Source of the DNA: Myxococcota bacterium
Lineage (GTDB): Bacteria > Myxococcota_A > UBA9160 > UBA6930
NCBI GenBank assembly: GCA_028285625.1
Contig: JANQOX010000025.1
Location: 394,461-458,460, forward strand
Length of the DNA stretch: 64,000 nt
Direction: 5' to 3'
The notes under the pieces are model-generated. The model had not been told where the DNA came from and did not search any database. It was given only the letters and a program-made list of their open reading frames with translations. Below are positions 33,532 through 44,559 of the stretch, piece by piece (position 1 is the stretch's first letter; each line of letters begins with the position of its first letter). A program made the translations under genes and the position numbers.

Positions 33532-35706
33532 GTGGAAACGAATACCCTCCACGACGAGCGCTGGTACCGAGTCGGTCCGCTGCGCCCCCGGCTGGCTCCG
33601 GGCACCGGCGTCCACCGGCAGCGGTACCGGGATCGCCCCTGGGTGCTGCTGCGCGAGCCGGCGGGCCTGCGTTTCGTGCGCTTGCACGCCGAGGCGTGGC
33701 AGCTCGTGGTTCAGTTCGATGGCACCCGCAGCGTGGCCGAGGCTTGGGCCGCCAGCGAGAGGGACGGGGCGGCGTTGTCGCAAACCGAGGTCGTCGAGAC
33801 GCTGGAGCTGCTGGCCGAGCACGGCCTCCTACGCGCGGATGCGCCGGACAGCGATCTCCGGCTCCGGGGCGTGAGACAGACACGTCAGGCGAGACGCGGC
33901 ACCCGGATCTTCGAGCTGCTCGCGCTGCGCGTGCCGCTGGTCAATCCGGATGCGTGGGTGGCGTGGCTCTTGCCCGTACTCGGCCCGCTGTATGGCCGCC
34001 GGGGTCTCTGGGCGACGCTCGCCGTCGTCATCGCCGGAGGCCTCGCACTGCTCACGCGCGGCCCAGAGCTGGCGGCGGCGGGCGCTCGGCTGCTCGATCC
34101 CACGGTGGGCGAGATCGTGATGGCCGCCTGCGTCTTCGTCGCGATCAAGGTGCTGCACGAGCTGGGCCACGGCGTAGCGTGCAAGCGGCTCTGCCGCGCG
34201 GCGGGCGTCCCCGGTGGCGTCCCGACCATCGGCGTGCTCTTCATCGCGGGCATGCCGATTCCCTACGTGGATGCGTCGGCCGCCTGGGCTCTGCCTTCCA
34301 AGCGCGACCGCGCCACCGTGGGAGCCGCGGGCATGCTGGTGGAGGCGTGGCTCGCGGCGCTCGCGGCCTTCGTGTTCGCGGCGACCGGCGACGGTGTGCT
34401 GCACACGCTGGCCTTCCAGACCATGGCCATCGCGGGGATCGCGACCCTGGCATTCAACGGCAATCCGTTGATGCGCTTCGATGGCTACTACGTGCTGAGC
34501 GACCTGCTCGAGATCCCGAACCTGTTCGATCGCTCTCGGGCCTACCTGGCCTTCCTGGCGCGCCGGCTGGTCGGCGCCCCAGCCGGCCGCGACCCCTCGC
34601 ACGAGCCCGGCGAACGCCCCTGGCTGGTGGTCTACGCCGTCGCGTCGGCGATCTACCGTGCCGTCGTCGTCTTCTGGATCCTGTACCTGCTGTCGTCCCG
34701 TTGGCTCGGCCTCGGCGCAGCGCTGGCGTGGCTGGGTGTCGTGGCGTGGGGGGCCTGGCCGGTCGCGCGCGGGGTGCGCAACCTGATCCGGGGTGCCGGC
34801 CCCGGGCCCGGCCGCACCCGGATCGTGACGACGCTGGCCGCGGGCACGGCGGCGATCGCGGCCTTCGTCGCATTCGTTCCGGTGGCAGACGACGGACGCG
34901 CCGAAGGGTTGGTCGAGCCTCGCAAGATGCTGGCGTTCCACCCCCGCGATGCCGGCTTCGTCGAACGGGTGCTCGCGAGCGGCACGCGCGTGGGTCCCGA
35001 CGGCCCTCCGCTGTTCGTCTTGCGCAACGAGGTCCTTCTCGAAGAACAGGCCCGCATCCACGCCGAACTCGGCGTCGCCCGGGTCGAGCTGGGCGGTGCG
35101 CGCGGCGTCGACCCGGCCCGCCAGGAGGCGCTGCGGCGCAACGTGGCAGTGCTCGAAGCGTCTGCCGAGGCTCTGGGCACGCGCATCGCCGAACTCGCGC
35201 CGCGGGCGCCCTTCGAGGGCACCTGGGTCTCGCCGGACGGCGAGCAGTGGCTCGGTCGCTTCGTCGCGCCGGGCGACCGGCAGGCGCTCGGCATGATCGT
35301 GGGCGAGGGCGCCTACGTCGTACGCGCGATCACCGATCAACGCCTGGGCCCGCGGGTGGCGGACGAGCTGCCCGAAGGCACCGCGACCGAGCTGCGGCTC
35401 GTGGGGCGTCCCGGCCGACGCATCGAGGCCGTCATCGAAGCGATCGTACGGGGAGGGCAGGATCGACTGCCCTCGGCTGCGCTCGGCGAGGTCGCAGGCG
35501 GTGCCGTGGCGACCGAGCGGGGCGAAGGACGAGACCGGCGAACGCGCGAGCCCGTCTTCGAGATCCGCCTCGCTCCGGACTGGCCCCCGGGCCTGCGCCT
35601 GTTTGCCCACGAGCGCGCGGTGGTGCGATTCCGACTGGCGCCGAAGCCGCTCCTGACCCAATGGCGCCGCGCTTTCGACGAACTGCTCCAGCGGCGGGGC
35701 GCCTAG
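33532..35706 (+). CDS. PqqD-like / M50 site-2-protease-type / HlyD-like fusion membrane protein
   Basis: 724 residues from a GTG 6 bases after the upstream stop. Residues ~25-105 resemble a PqqD-like winged domain (WVLLREPAGLRFVRLHAEAW... then a helix pair). Membrane segments follow. The M50 zinc site is intact: HELGH at 209-213 and NPLMRFDGYYVLSDL from 311 with Asp317. More membrane segments follow to ~455. The C-terminal ~260 residues look like a biotinyl-lipoyl/HlyD region (EGLVEPRKMLAFHPRDAGFVERVLASG, APFEGTWVSPDGEQWLG). This matches the 'putative peptide zinc metalloprotease with lipoyl domain' family. It could process the exported protein and dock to TolC (inference). Confidence 0.9.
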   Translation: METNTLHDERWYRVGPLRPRLAPGTGVHRQRYRDRPWVLLREPAGLRFVRLHAEAWQLVVQFDGTRSVAEAWAASERDGAALSQTEVVETLELLAEHGLLRADAPDSDLRLRGVRQTRQARRGTRIFELLALRVPLVNPDAWVAWLLPVLGPLYGRRGLWATLAVVIAGGLALLTRGPELAAAGARLLDPTVGEIVMAACVFVAIKVLHELGHGVACKRLCRAAGVPGGVPTIGVLFIAGMPIPYVDASAAWALPSKRDRATVGAAGMLVEAWLAALAAFVFAATGDGVLHTLAFQTMAIAGIATLAFNGNPLMRFDGYYVLSDLLEIPNLFDRSRAYLAFLARRLVGAPAGRDPSHEPGERPWLVVYAVASAIYRAVVVFWILYLLSSRWLGLGAALAWLGVVAWGAWPVARGVRNLIRGAGPGPGRTRIVTTLAAGTAAIAAFVAFVPVADDGRAEGLVEPRKMLAFHPRDAGFVERVLASGTRVGPDGPPLFVLRNEVLLEEQARIHAELGVARVELGGARGVDPARQEALRRNVAVLEASAEALGTRIAELAPRAPFEGTWVSPDGEQWLGRFVAPGDRQALGMIVGEGAYVVRAITDQRLGPRVADELPEGTATELRLVGRPGRRIEAVIEAIVRGGQDRLPSAALGEVAGGAVATERGEGRDRRTREPVFEIRLAPDWPPGLRLFAHERAVVRFRLAPKPLLTQWRRAFDELLQRRGA

Positions 35707-35748
35707 CGTGGCCGTGCACCGCACGTCGGCTCCCGAGCACCTGGCCCC

Positions 35749-37722
<1,974 letters not shown>

Positions 37723-37757
37723 GCCGGCCGGATCGCGCGCGGTGGCTGTCGAAAGCG

Positions 37758-38606
37758 CTACGGCGCAGGCTCGTCGAGCAGAAGCGCGACCCCGAAGCCA
37801 GAGGGATGCCGACTCTCGCGGTTGTCGATGGTGAAGACCGCGCGCACGGTGCCACTTGCAGGGTCGATCTCGGCGTCCACTGACGCGAGTTCGGCCCGCA
37901 ACGGACCCGCCGCCGGCGGGTCGCCGCGCAGGCGATAGGCGCGCCCCACCTCGAGGTCTTCGAAGCGCTCCACCGGAACGAAGAACACGGCCTCGAGTTC
38001 GTCCAAGGAGACCAGGGTGAGCAGCTCGTCGGCGCGCGTCACCGTGGCACCGGGATCGAATCGGACCCGCGTGACGGCGCCGGCAAAGGGGGCGTGAAGG
38101 ACGTAGCGGGCCAGGTTGGCCTGCTCGATGCGCAGACGCTCCCGGTCGCGCGCCCGGCGTTCTTCGGCCGCATCGAGCTCGGTGCGGGCTCGGTCGAGGG
38201 CCAGCTCGGCGCGCCGAAGCTCCCAGGCCGCCGCCGCCCCCTTGCCGTGGGCGTTGCGGGTTCGTTCGAGCACGGCGGTCGACTCCTCGACGGACAACCG
38301 CGCGGCACGAAGGTCTGCATCGGCCTGGTAGACGGCACGCGCCGATCCGACGCGTGCCTCCTGCACGTCGTCGCGCATCTCGACCAGCAGGGCCTCGGCC
38401 TCTACGACGTCGCCCTCCGCGACGGCGATCGCGTCGATCACGCCGTCGACGGGCGCGTGCATCACGACCCGCAGCCTGGCGTGCACCGTTCCCGCGATCT
38501 CGCTCGGGCCGGGCGCGACGCTCGCGCGAGGCGTCTGGCCCAGGGCCTCCGCCGCCGCACCGAGCACTCCCACGAGCGCGAGGGCGCCGATCCACTGCCT
38601 GGACAT
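37758..38606 (-). CDS. HlyD-like periplasmic adaptor
   Basis: 282 residues from the ATG at 38606. The signal peptide is SRQWIGALALVGVLGAAAEALG; no later membrane helix, so it is periplasmic or loosely membrane bound. A lipoyl half-motif (HAPVDGVIDAIAVAEGDVVEAEALL, ~49-73) is followed by a long coiled-coil hairpin (~75-165) and the second half (LHAPFAGAVTRVRFDPGATV). It is a membrane-fusion protein like those of RND or type 1 systems, without a partner pump here. It is convergent with the SecA-like gene (35 bases apart). It probably belongs to the same export system, but on a separate transcript. Confidence 0.88.
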   Translation of the reverse strand: MSRQWIGALALVGVLGAAAEALGQTPRASVAPGPSEIAGTVHARLRVVMHAPVDGVIDAIAVAEGDVVEAEALLVEMRDDVQEARVGSARAVYQADADLRAARLSVEESTAVLERTRNAHGKGAAAAWELRRAELALDRARTELDAAEERRARDRERLRIEQANLARYVLHAPFAGAVTRVRFDPGATVTRADELLTLVSLDELEAVFFVPVERFEDLEVGRAYRLRGDPPAAGPLRAELASVDAEIDPASGTVRAVFTIDNRESRHPSGFGVALLLDEPAP

Positions 38607-38612
38607 GGGGCC

Positions 38613-38618
38613 ATTGTA
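38613..38618 (-). promoter_or_regulatory. Candidate -10 element TACAAT, leaderless
   Basis: TACAAT on the minus strand ends 6 bases before the ATG of the periplasmic adaptor (38606). A transcript from it would have almost no leader; no ribosome site is visible. Confidence 0.5.
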
Positions 38619-38728
38619 GGCGCTCCCTCCCTCTCGGGCCGGGGCTGCTCTCGCGCACGGGTCCTCGACGCCACCGCAGCCACTCCTGCAATCGTGGTAG
38701 GATGCTCGCGTAATCACCGCCGATCGGA

Positions 38729-40225
38729 ATGCCCGTGATGCCTTCGCTCACGCGCCGACGATTCCTCGAACTCACCGCCGCTCTCGGCGGCGCGATGGCG
38801 CTTCCGGCGCGGTTGCGGGCCGACCCGGCCGACGAGATCTTCGACGACGGCTTCTTCGGCATTCCGAGTGGTGTCGTCGGCGCGCCCGAGCGGGTCCTCA
38901 TCGTAGGCGCGGGCTTCGCGGGCCTGGCTGCGGCCAACGCGCTCGTCCATGCCGGGGTCGAGGTCGTGGTCCTCGAGGGGCGCAGCCGCCTGGGCGGCCG
39001 CGCTCGGACCATCGACCTGGGCGGCCACCCCGTGGATCAGGGCTGCAGCTGGATCCACAATCCGGTGGGCAACCCGATGGCGCAGTGGGCTCGTCAGATC
39101 GGTGTTTCCACGTTCCCGGCAGACTACTCGATCGACCTGGGCACCTTCCGCGGACACGACGAGGTCTCTGGCGATGTCGCGCGCTCCGACATCGCCGTGG
39201 CCTTCGCGCAGACCGTGGCCTGGGACAATGACCGCGGCTTCCTGCTCGACGCCCTGGGCGACCGGTCGACGGTCGAGCAGGGCATCCAGCGCCAGCTGCG
39301 AAACAACCCACTGCCGGGCGACCTGCCGCGGCTCACCGAGTTTGCGTTGCGGGTGTACGAAGAGCTCAGCTATGCGGGGGCCACGAACGACATGTCCCTC
39401 GGCGGCGCCTTCGAAGGGGTCGGCATCGGCTACGGCGGGGCGGACCACTTTCCCCGGGGCGGCTACACGGGCCTGGTCGAGCCGCTCGGGCGCGGACTCG
39501 ACGTGCGCTTCGGCCATCGCGTGACGGGGATCCAGTACGGCCCGGATGGCGTGCGCGTCACGGCCCGCATGAAGGTCGGGTCACGTCGCAAGACCCGCGT
39601 CTTCGAGGGCTCGCACGTGATCGCGACGTTGCCCATCGGCGTGCTGAAGGATCGTCGGATCGCGTTCGAGCCGATCCTCCCGATCCCGAAGGCGCGCGCG
39701 ATCCAACGGCTCGGGGCTGGCTCGCTCGAGAAGGTGAGCCTGCGCTTCGACGAGCCCTTCTGGCAGGATTCGGGGCGCACGCACCTGGCGTACATCTCGC
39801 AGCGGCGCGGCGAGTTCCCGCTCTTCTTCGACCTGCAACGCCTTTCGGGCATCCCCGTGTTCCAGGCGTTCGTCGGAGGGCAGTTTGGCCGGGAAATGAG
39901 CCAGATGAGCCGGCGCGACATCAAGGACCGGGTACTCGAGATCCTGCGATCCGTCTACGGCAGCGTTCCGACGCCTCGAGACGTGGCGATCACCCGTTGG
40001 TACGGCGACTCGTTCACCCGGGGCTCGTACAGCTTTCTGCCCGTGGGAGCCGATGGTCTCGATCACGAGCAGCTCGCTGAGCCGGTGGGTGGGCGGCTGC
40101 TCTTTGCCGGCGAAGCGGCCACGTCCCTGCGATCCGCGACGGCGGATGGCGCCTTCTCGAGCGGCGTGCGCGAGGCCAAGCGACTGCTTGGCGAGCGCAC
40201 CGTTCGGATCCGACCTCTGGCCTGA
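38729..40225 (+). CDS. Tat-exported flavin amine oxidase-like protein
   Basis: 498 residues. The N-terminus has SLTRRRFLELTAALGGAMALP, a Tat signal peptide. The dinucleotide motif VLIVGAGFAGLAAANALVHAG (56-76) ends with Glu83 for the FAD ribose; GGRARTIDLGG follows. The C-terminal FAD block GGRLLFAGEAATSLRSATADGAF is that of monoamine/polyamine oxidases. It probably oxidises an amine in the periplasm with release of peroxide; the substrate is unknown. Starts at 38729 or 38738 are both possible. A TAGGAT hexamer at about 38698 is a candidate -10. It shares the promoter region with the divergent HlyD-like gene. Confidence 0.92.
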   Translation: MPVMPSLTRRRFLELTAALGGAMALPARLRADPADEIFDDGFFGIPSGVVGAPERVLIVGAGFAGLAAANALVHAGVEVVVLEGRSRLGGRARTIDLGGHPVDQGCSWIHNPVGNPMAQWARQIGVSTFPADYSIDLGTFRGHDEVSGDVARSDIAVAFAQTVAWDNDRGFLLDALGDRSTVEQGIQRQLRNNPLPGDLPRLTEFALRVYEELSYAGATNDMSLGGAFEGVGIGYGGADHFPRGGYTGLVEPLGRGLDVRFGHRVTGIQYGPDGVRVTARMKVGSRRKTRVFEGSHVIATLPIGVLKDRRIAFEPILPIPKARAIQRLGAGSLEKVSLRFDEPFWQDSGRTHLAYISQRRGEFPLFFDLQRLSGIPVFQAFVGGQFGREMSQMSRRDIKDRVLEILRSVYGSVPTPRDVAITRWYGDSFTRGSYSFLPVGADGLDHEQLAEPVGGRLLFAGEAATSLRSATADGAFSSGVREAKRLLGERTVRIRPLA

Positions 40226-40229
40226 CGCG

Positions 40230-41498
40230 CTAGCCGAGTCGGAGCGGAAGCTCGGTCGGACCGCGCAGCACGGTGCTGCCGACCCACGCTTTCGCCTCGG
40301 TCGGGCCCGTGAACTCGGGAAACCGCGCGAGCAGCGAGGTGAGGGCGATCTGCGCCTCGACCCGCGCGAGGTGCGCACCCAGGCAGAAGTGCGCGCCCTG
40401 GCCGAACGAGACGTGTCGCCCGTCGTCGCGGGTGAGATCGAGGCGATCGGGCTCTGGAAAGCGCGCCGGGTCGCGGTTCGCGGCTCCCAACAGCGTGACC
40501 ACGAAGCTGCCCTTCTCCACCCGCTCCCCGTGGATCTCGCAGTCCTCGCTGGCCACGCGGTCGGTCGCCTGCACGGGCGAGTCGAAACGCAGGATCTCTT
40601 CGACCGCCGACTCGATGATCGAGGGGTCGTCGGCGAGCCGCTTGCGCTCACCTGGGTTGCGCAACAGGGCGAGTACGCCATTCGAGATGAGATTGGTCGT
40701 GGTCTCGTGGCCTGCGCCCAGGATGAGCGCGCAAAGCGCCAGCAGCTCGGTCTCGTCGAGCCGATCGCCATCGACCTCGGCGGCCACCAGGCCCGACACC
40801 AGGTCGTCGCGAGGCTCGGCACGCCGAGCCGCGAAGACGTCCGAGAAGTACTCGCTCATCTCCTCGTAGGCGCGGACGGCCCCGTCCATGCCCTGGATCG
40901 ACGCCACCGGGTCGACCAGCACGCGCAGGCCCACCGACCAGGACTTGAACCGCTCGCGCTCTTCGGCGGGTACACCGAGCAGCTCGGCGATGACCGTGAC
41001 CGGAAGCGGGTAGGCGAGGTCGCGCACCAGCTCCATGTCGGAACGGCTCGCGGCGCGATCGAGCAGACCGTCCACGACCTCCTGCACCCGCGGTCGCAGG
41101 CGCTCGACGACGCGCGGCGTGAAGGCCTTGTTCACCAGGTTGCGCAGTCGCGTGTGGTCCGGCGCGTCGGTCATGAGCAGCGACTTGCGGATGCCCTCCT
41201 GCATGCCCGGGGGCAGGTCGGAGAAGGGGTCGTTGCGCTGGAACGCCTTCGACCGGGTGCGGTTCGCGATGAACCGCGGGTCGCGCAGCACCGAGACCAC
41301 GTCGTCGTAGCGCGACAGGACCAACATGCCGAGCCGGGGGTGCCGATAGACCGGCGCCTTCTCGCGCAGCCGCTGGTACTGCGGGTACGGATCGATCCGG
41401 GCATCCGGGTGGAACGGGTTGTAGAGGCCCATCGCCGGCGAGATCGCCCGCATCAACAGGGGGCGCCGCAGGAGAAACGCGAGGATGCGGAAGATCAA
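40230..41498 (-). CDS. Cytochrome P450
   Basis: About 422 residues. I use the TTG at 41498 (CGGGGGACCCC upstream); the frame extends to a TTG at 41549, but a TAGCCT hexamer at 41530-41535 lies inside that stretch. P450 motifs: oxygen-binding helix ILGAGHETTTN, EEILRFDSPVQ (E-x-x-R region), and haem loop FGQGAHFCLGAHLAR with the cysteine ligand. It is a soluble class I bacterial enzyme close to CYP107/CYP125-like types by length and motif. It hydroxylates a hydrophobic substrate with ferredoxin partners not encoded here. It is convergent with the amine oxidase gene, 4 bases apart. Confidence 0.94.
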   Translation of the reverse strand: MIFRILAFLLRRPLLMRAISPAMGLYNPFHPDARIDPYPQYQRLREKAPVYRHPRLGMLVLSRYDDVVSVLRDPRFIANRTRSKAFQRNDPFSDLPPGMQEGIRKSLLMTDAPDHTRLRNLVNKAFTPRVVERLRPRVQEVVDGLLDRAASRSDMELVRDLAYPLPVTVIAELLGVPAEERERFKSWSVGLRVLVDPVASIQGMDGAVRAYEEMSEYFSDVFAARRAEPRDDLVSGLVAAEVDGDRLDETELLALCALILGAGHETTTNLISNGVLALLRNPGERKRLADDPSIIESAVEEILRFDSPVQATDRVASEDCEIHGERVEKGSFVVTLLGAANRDPARFPEPDRLDLTRDDGRHVSFGQGAHFCLGAHLARVEAQIALTSLLARFPEFTGPTEAKAWVGSTVLRGPTELPLRLG

Positions 41499-41622
41499 GG
41501 GGTCCCCCGAGCCGGGCGCGGCCCTGGCAAGGCTAGCAGGGTGCTCCAAGCGCAGCGCGGACGCTGCTTGCGTGCCGCCCCGAGCGCCAGTTCGCTCCGG
41601 ACGGCTCGGGGCGATGGCCTGC

Positions 41623-41628
41623 TAGCGT
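41623..41628 (+). promoter_or_regulatory. Candidate -10 element TAGCGT, leaderless
   Basis: TAGCGT ends exactly 6 bases before the ATG of the MtfA-like gene at 41635, so the mRNA would start at or near the initiation codon. It is the same hexamer as at 6373. Confidence 0.5.
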
Positions 41629-41634
41629 GCCGCC

Positions 41635-42369
41635 ATGTTCGGCCTGGTTCGACGCTGGCGGCGGCGACGATGGGTCAAGCGGCCGTTCCCCGCTGACTGG
41701 CTGCCACCCCTCGAAGAGCATGTGGGCTTCTACGGTGCGCTCGACGGAGACGAGCGCGCCCGCTTCCTCCACTTCGTCAAGTGCTTCGTCTGGGAGAAGC
41801 ACTTCATCGGTGCCGGCGGCCTGGAGGTCGATGACGAGGTGCGCGTGGTCGTCGCCGCGGCGGCCGTGCGCCTCGTCCTGCACCTGGGTCTCTCCTACCT
41901 GGATCGGCTCACCGAGATCGTGGTCTACCCCGGCGCCTTCCGCCGGCCCGATTCGGATCAGGTGATCCTGGGCGAAGCGCATGACTGGGGCACCGTCGTG
42001 CTGTCGTGGGAGGACGTGCTGCACGGCCTCGGCAATCCACACGACGGACACGACACCGCCACCCACGAGTTCGCCCACGTGCTCGATCGGGCCGGCGGGG
42101 CCTTCGATGGCACCCCCGAACTCCGGGCGCGGGAGGACTACCGCTCGTGGGCGCTCATCATGAGCCGGCACTTCCTCGGCTTGCGCGGGCGCAAGCGCCG
42201 GCGCCGTAGCGTCCTACGCCGCTATGGGGCCACGAACGAGGCGGAGTTCTTCGCCGTCGCGACCGAGGCCTTCTTCGAGAAGCCGCAACAGATGTACGAG
42301 CAGATGCCCGACCTGTACGAGGAGCTGAGCCGATTCTACGGCTGGGACCCTTCGAGAGAAGAAGCCTAG
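41635..42369 (+). CDS. mtfA: MtfA-like zinc peptidase
   Basis: 244 residues, a usual length. The gluzincin-type motif HEFAHVLD has His144, Glu145 and His148; a second acidic helix (NEAEFFAVATEAFFEKP) supplies the third ligand, as in MtfA/DUF980 proteins. The N-terminal WRRRRWVKRPFPADW and helices around FVWEKHF also match. In E. coli MtfA is a cytosolic aminopeptidase that binds the Mlc repressor and so affects glucose uptake. No Mlc or PTS gene is seen here, so the regulatory link is not implied. It precedes a convergent esterase gene. Confidence 0.9.
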   Translation: MFGLVRRWRRRRWVKRPFPADWLPPLEEHVGFYGALDGDERARFLHFVKCFVWEKHFIGAGGLEVDDEVRVVVAAAAVRLVLHLGLSYLDRLTEIVVYPGAFRRPDSDQVILGEAHDWGTVVLSWEDVLHGLGNPHDGHDTATHEFAHVLDRAGGAFDGTPELRAREDYRSWALIMSRHFLGLRGRKRRRRSVLRRYGATNEAEFFAVATEAFFEKPQQMYEQMPDLYEELSRFYGWDPSREEA

Positions 42370-42382
42370 GCGCGTCCCCGCC

Positions 42383-44158
42383 TCAGGGCGCTCGCACCTT
42401 CGTACGCAGGAAGTCCCAGACGAGGTCGGTGGTCGAGATGCCGCTCGGGGTGGGGTCGGTGGTGCTGCCTTCCCACTCGTGGCCGCCGTCGAGGATCACG
42501 TCGAGTCCGACCTCACGTTCGGGCGGGCCCGCGACGAATCGGGCCACGCCGGGGTCGGGGGGAGGCGGGATGCTGACGGGCTCGTCTCCGTTCGCGCCCA
42601 GCCAAAAGGCGAACCCCGCGATGACCGGCAGGTCGTTGCGCCCATTGGCCGCCCCGGGGCCGCTGCCGACGCCGCCGTCGAAGGGCACGTTCGGATCGAG
42701 GAGCCCATGCACCATGCGAATCGGCACCGGGACGGGCGGAAGCTCGGGAAGCAGCTGCGGCTCGCTCTCGGCCGGGTTGCCTCCGATGGCGCCCGCCACG
42801 GGCGCCACCGCCGCGAGGGTACGGCTCGCCTCGGTGGCCAGACGATGGGTGAGCATCCCGCCGTTCGAGTGGCCGGTGACGTAGATGCGCGAGCCGTCCA
42901 CCTTGGTGACCTCGCGCAGGGTCTCGATCAGGAATCGCACGAAGCCCACGTCGTCCACATCGTTCTGGAAGGCCGATCCACAGCAGTGCACCGCGTTCCA
43001 CGTGGGGATCGCGCCGGTGCCGTCGGGGAAGACCGCCAGGAACCCCTCTGCGTCGCTCTTGGCGATCCAGCCGTTGGACGTGGCGAACTGCGAGCCGCTG
43101 CCGAACCCGCCGTGCAGCCCGACCACCAGCGGCAACTTGCTGGCGGTGTCGTAGGCGGGGGGGACGTGCAGCAGCGCCGTACGATCGCCGTCGCGCCAGG
43201 GCACCACGATGGGGTAGTCGCCGGGCGGGAGGCTCGCGAGAGGCGGCGGTAGCAGCGCCATCGGGTCTAGGGCCGCGATCGCCTCCTCGACCGCGCGATC
43301 CCAGAGCGACGCGCCGGGCTCGGCAGCGAGATCGAAGATCGGCACCGCGCCGAAGCCGTGACCCGCACCCGGTACAGGCCGGAACTCGGCCCGCACGCCG
43401 ACGGCGGCGGCCTGGTTCGCCAGATCGAGAGCGCCTTGGAACGGCACGGTCGGATCGAGCTCGCCATGGATGATGATGAGCGGCGGCTCGCCGGCTTCGA
43501 GATCGCCGGCGAAGTCGTAGAGCGACCCCCAGAGATCGACCACGAAGTGCACCGCGGGGCTCGTCGGGGCAGCGTGATCGTCGCGCGAGTAGGCGACGAT
43601 GAGCGACGTGATCGCACCTGCCGAGCTCCCGCCGATGCCGATGCGGCCCGTGTCGATCCCCAGCACACCGGCCTGGCCCACCAGCCAGTCGAGCGCGGTG
43701 ACCGCATCTTCGACGGCGGCCGCGATCGCATCGGCGCGTCCCGCCGCCCGCGGGACCAGGTCGGCCTCGAGAGTCTGGAAGGCGGGCCCCACCACCGGAT
43801 CCTGCCCATCGAGCCGGTAGTCGATCGATGCGCACACGTAGCCCCGCGAGGCCATCTCATTGCAGATGCGCACGTGACTCGCGTTGGTCCGCGACCCGCC
43901 CGTGAAGCCGCCCCCGTGGATCGTCAGGAAGACCGGCTTGACCGCCGGCACGCCCGGCCCCGTGGGCTCGTATAGGTCGAGCAGCAGATCGAACGCCCCC
44001 GGCGCGGGGCTCTGCACCTGCCCCTGGCCGTAGACGACGCCGTTGGTGCGCTGCACCTCGAACCGCGGATAGCGGAACGTGGCCTGGCCGAAGGCGGGCA
44101 GGGCCAGGCCGATCGCGAAGGAGAGCAGCAGCAATCGCAACAGGAAGATGCGCTTCAC
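42383..44158 (-). CDS. Exported two-domain alpha/beta hydrolase (esterase + PHB-depolymerase-like)
   Basis: 591 residues from a GTG. The signal peptide is KRIFLLRLLLLSFAIGLALPAFG. Domain 1 (~30-300) is a carboxylesterase/BD-FAE type: HGGGF 81-85, nucleophile Ser179 in GGSSAG, Asp235 and His267. Domain 2 (~310-591) resembles LpqC/feruloyl esterase or PHB depolymerase: GLHGG 347-351, Ser431 in GHSNGG, Asp488, His560, plus a CC pair at 392-393. Both triads are complete, so it is probably a bifunctional secreted esterase acting on linked substrates such as polyesters or plant-type esters (inference). The fusion looks genuine, without a frameshift. Confidence 0.9.
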   Translation of the reverse strand: MKRIFLLRLLLLSFAIGLALPAFGQATFRYPRFEVQRTNGVVYGQGQVQSPAPGAFDLLLDLYEPTGPGVPAVKPVFLTIHGGGFTGGSRTNASHVRICNEMASRGYVCASIDYRLDGQDPVVGPAFQTLEADLVPRAAGRADAIAAAVEDAVTALDWLVGQAGVLGIDTGRIGIGGSSAGAITSLIVAYSRDDHAAPTSPAVHFVVDLWGSLYDFAGDLEAGEPPLIIIHGELDPTVPFQGALDLANQAAAVGVRAEFRPVPGAGHGFGAVPIFDLAAEPGASLWDRAVEEAIAALDPMALLPPPLASLPPGDYPIVVPWRDGDRTALLHVPPAYDTASKLPLVVGLHGGFGSGSQFATSNGWIAKSDAEGFLAVFPDGTGAIPTWNAVHCCGSAFQNDVDDVGFVRFLIETLREVTKVDGSRIYVTGHSNGGMLTHRLATEASRTLAAVAPVAGAIGGNPAESEPQLLPELPPVPVPIRMVHGLLDPNVPFDGGVGSGPGAANGRNDLPVIAGFAFWLGANGDEPVSIPPPPDPGVARFVAGPPEREVGLDVILDGGHEWEGSTTDPTPSGISTTDLVWDFLRTKVRAP

Positions 44159-44325
44159 GGGGCGCTCCGCGGTGAGCGTTGAACCCGGTGAAGATAGCGC
44201 GCCGGCCGGGGGTGAAAGCCAGGCGCCAGCGGCGCGGTGCGGAGCGCGCGGAAGCGCGAACCGGGGCTTGTGCCGACGGGGCGCGTCCCCGAGGATTCCC
44301 TCACCCGAAGCAGGAGGAGTCGACC

Positions 44326-44559
44326 ATGCCTGCCCGACGAAGGCGGCGCGAACGAGACGTCGAGAAGGTCGTTTCGCGACGCGCGTTCGCCACGAAGCTC
44401 AGGCGACTGGCCGACGCGCTCGAGAGCGGCGACCGGTTCCGCATCCAGATCGCCGGAGAGCGGATCTCGATGCCGCCCGAGGTCGAGATCACCCTCGAGC
44501 ACGAGCGCGAGGACGGCGAGGAAGAGGTGGAGTTCCAGCTGCGCTGGAAGCTGCCCTAG
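44326..44559 (+). CDS. Small amphi-Trp domain protein
   Basis: 77 residues. AGGAGGAG lies 7 bases upstream of the ATG at 44326. After an Arg-rich head, VVSRRAFATKLRRLADALESGDRFRIQIAGERISMPPEVEI and the closing EEEVEFQLRWKL fit the amphi-Trp domain, with one Trp near the end. The domain is common in small bacterial proteins of unknown role, often near archaeal-like or gas-metabolism genes. It stands alone; no partner in the window. Confidence 0.8.
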   Translation: MPARRRRRERDVEKVVSRRAFATKLRRLADALESGDRFRIQIAGERISMPPEVEITLEHEREDGEEEVEFQLRWKLP

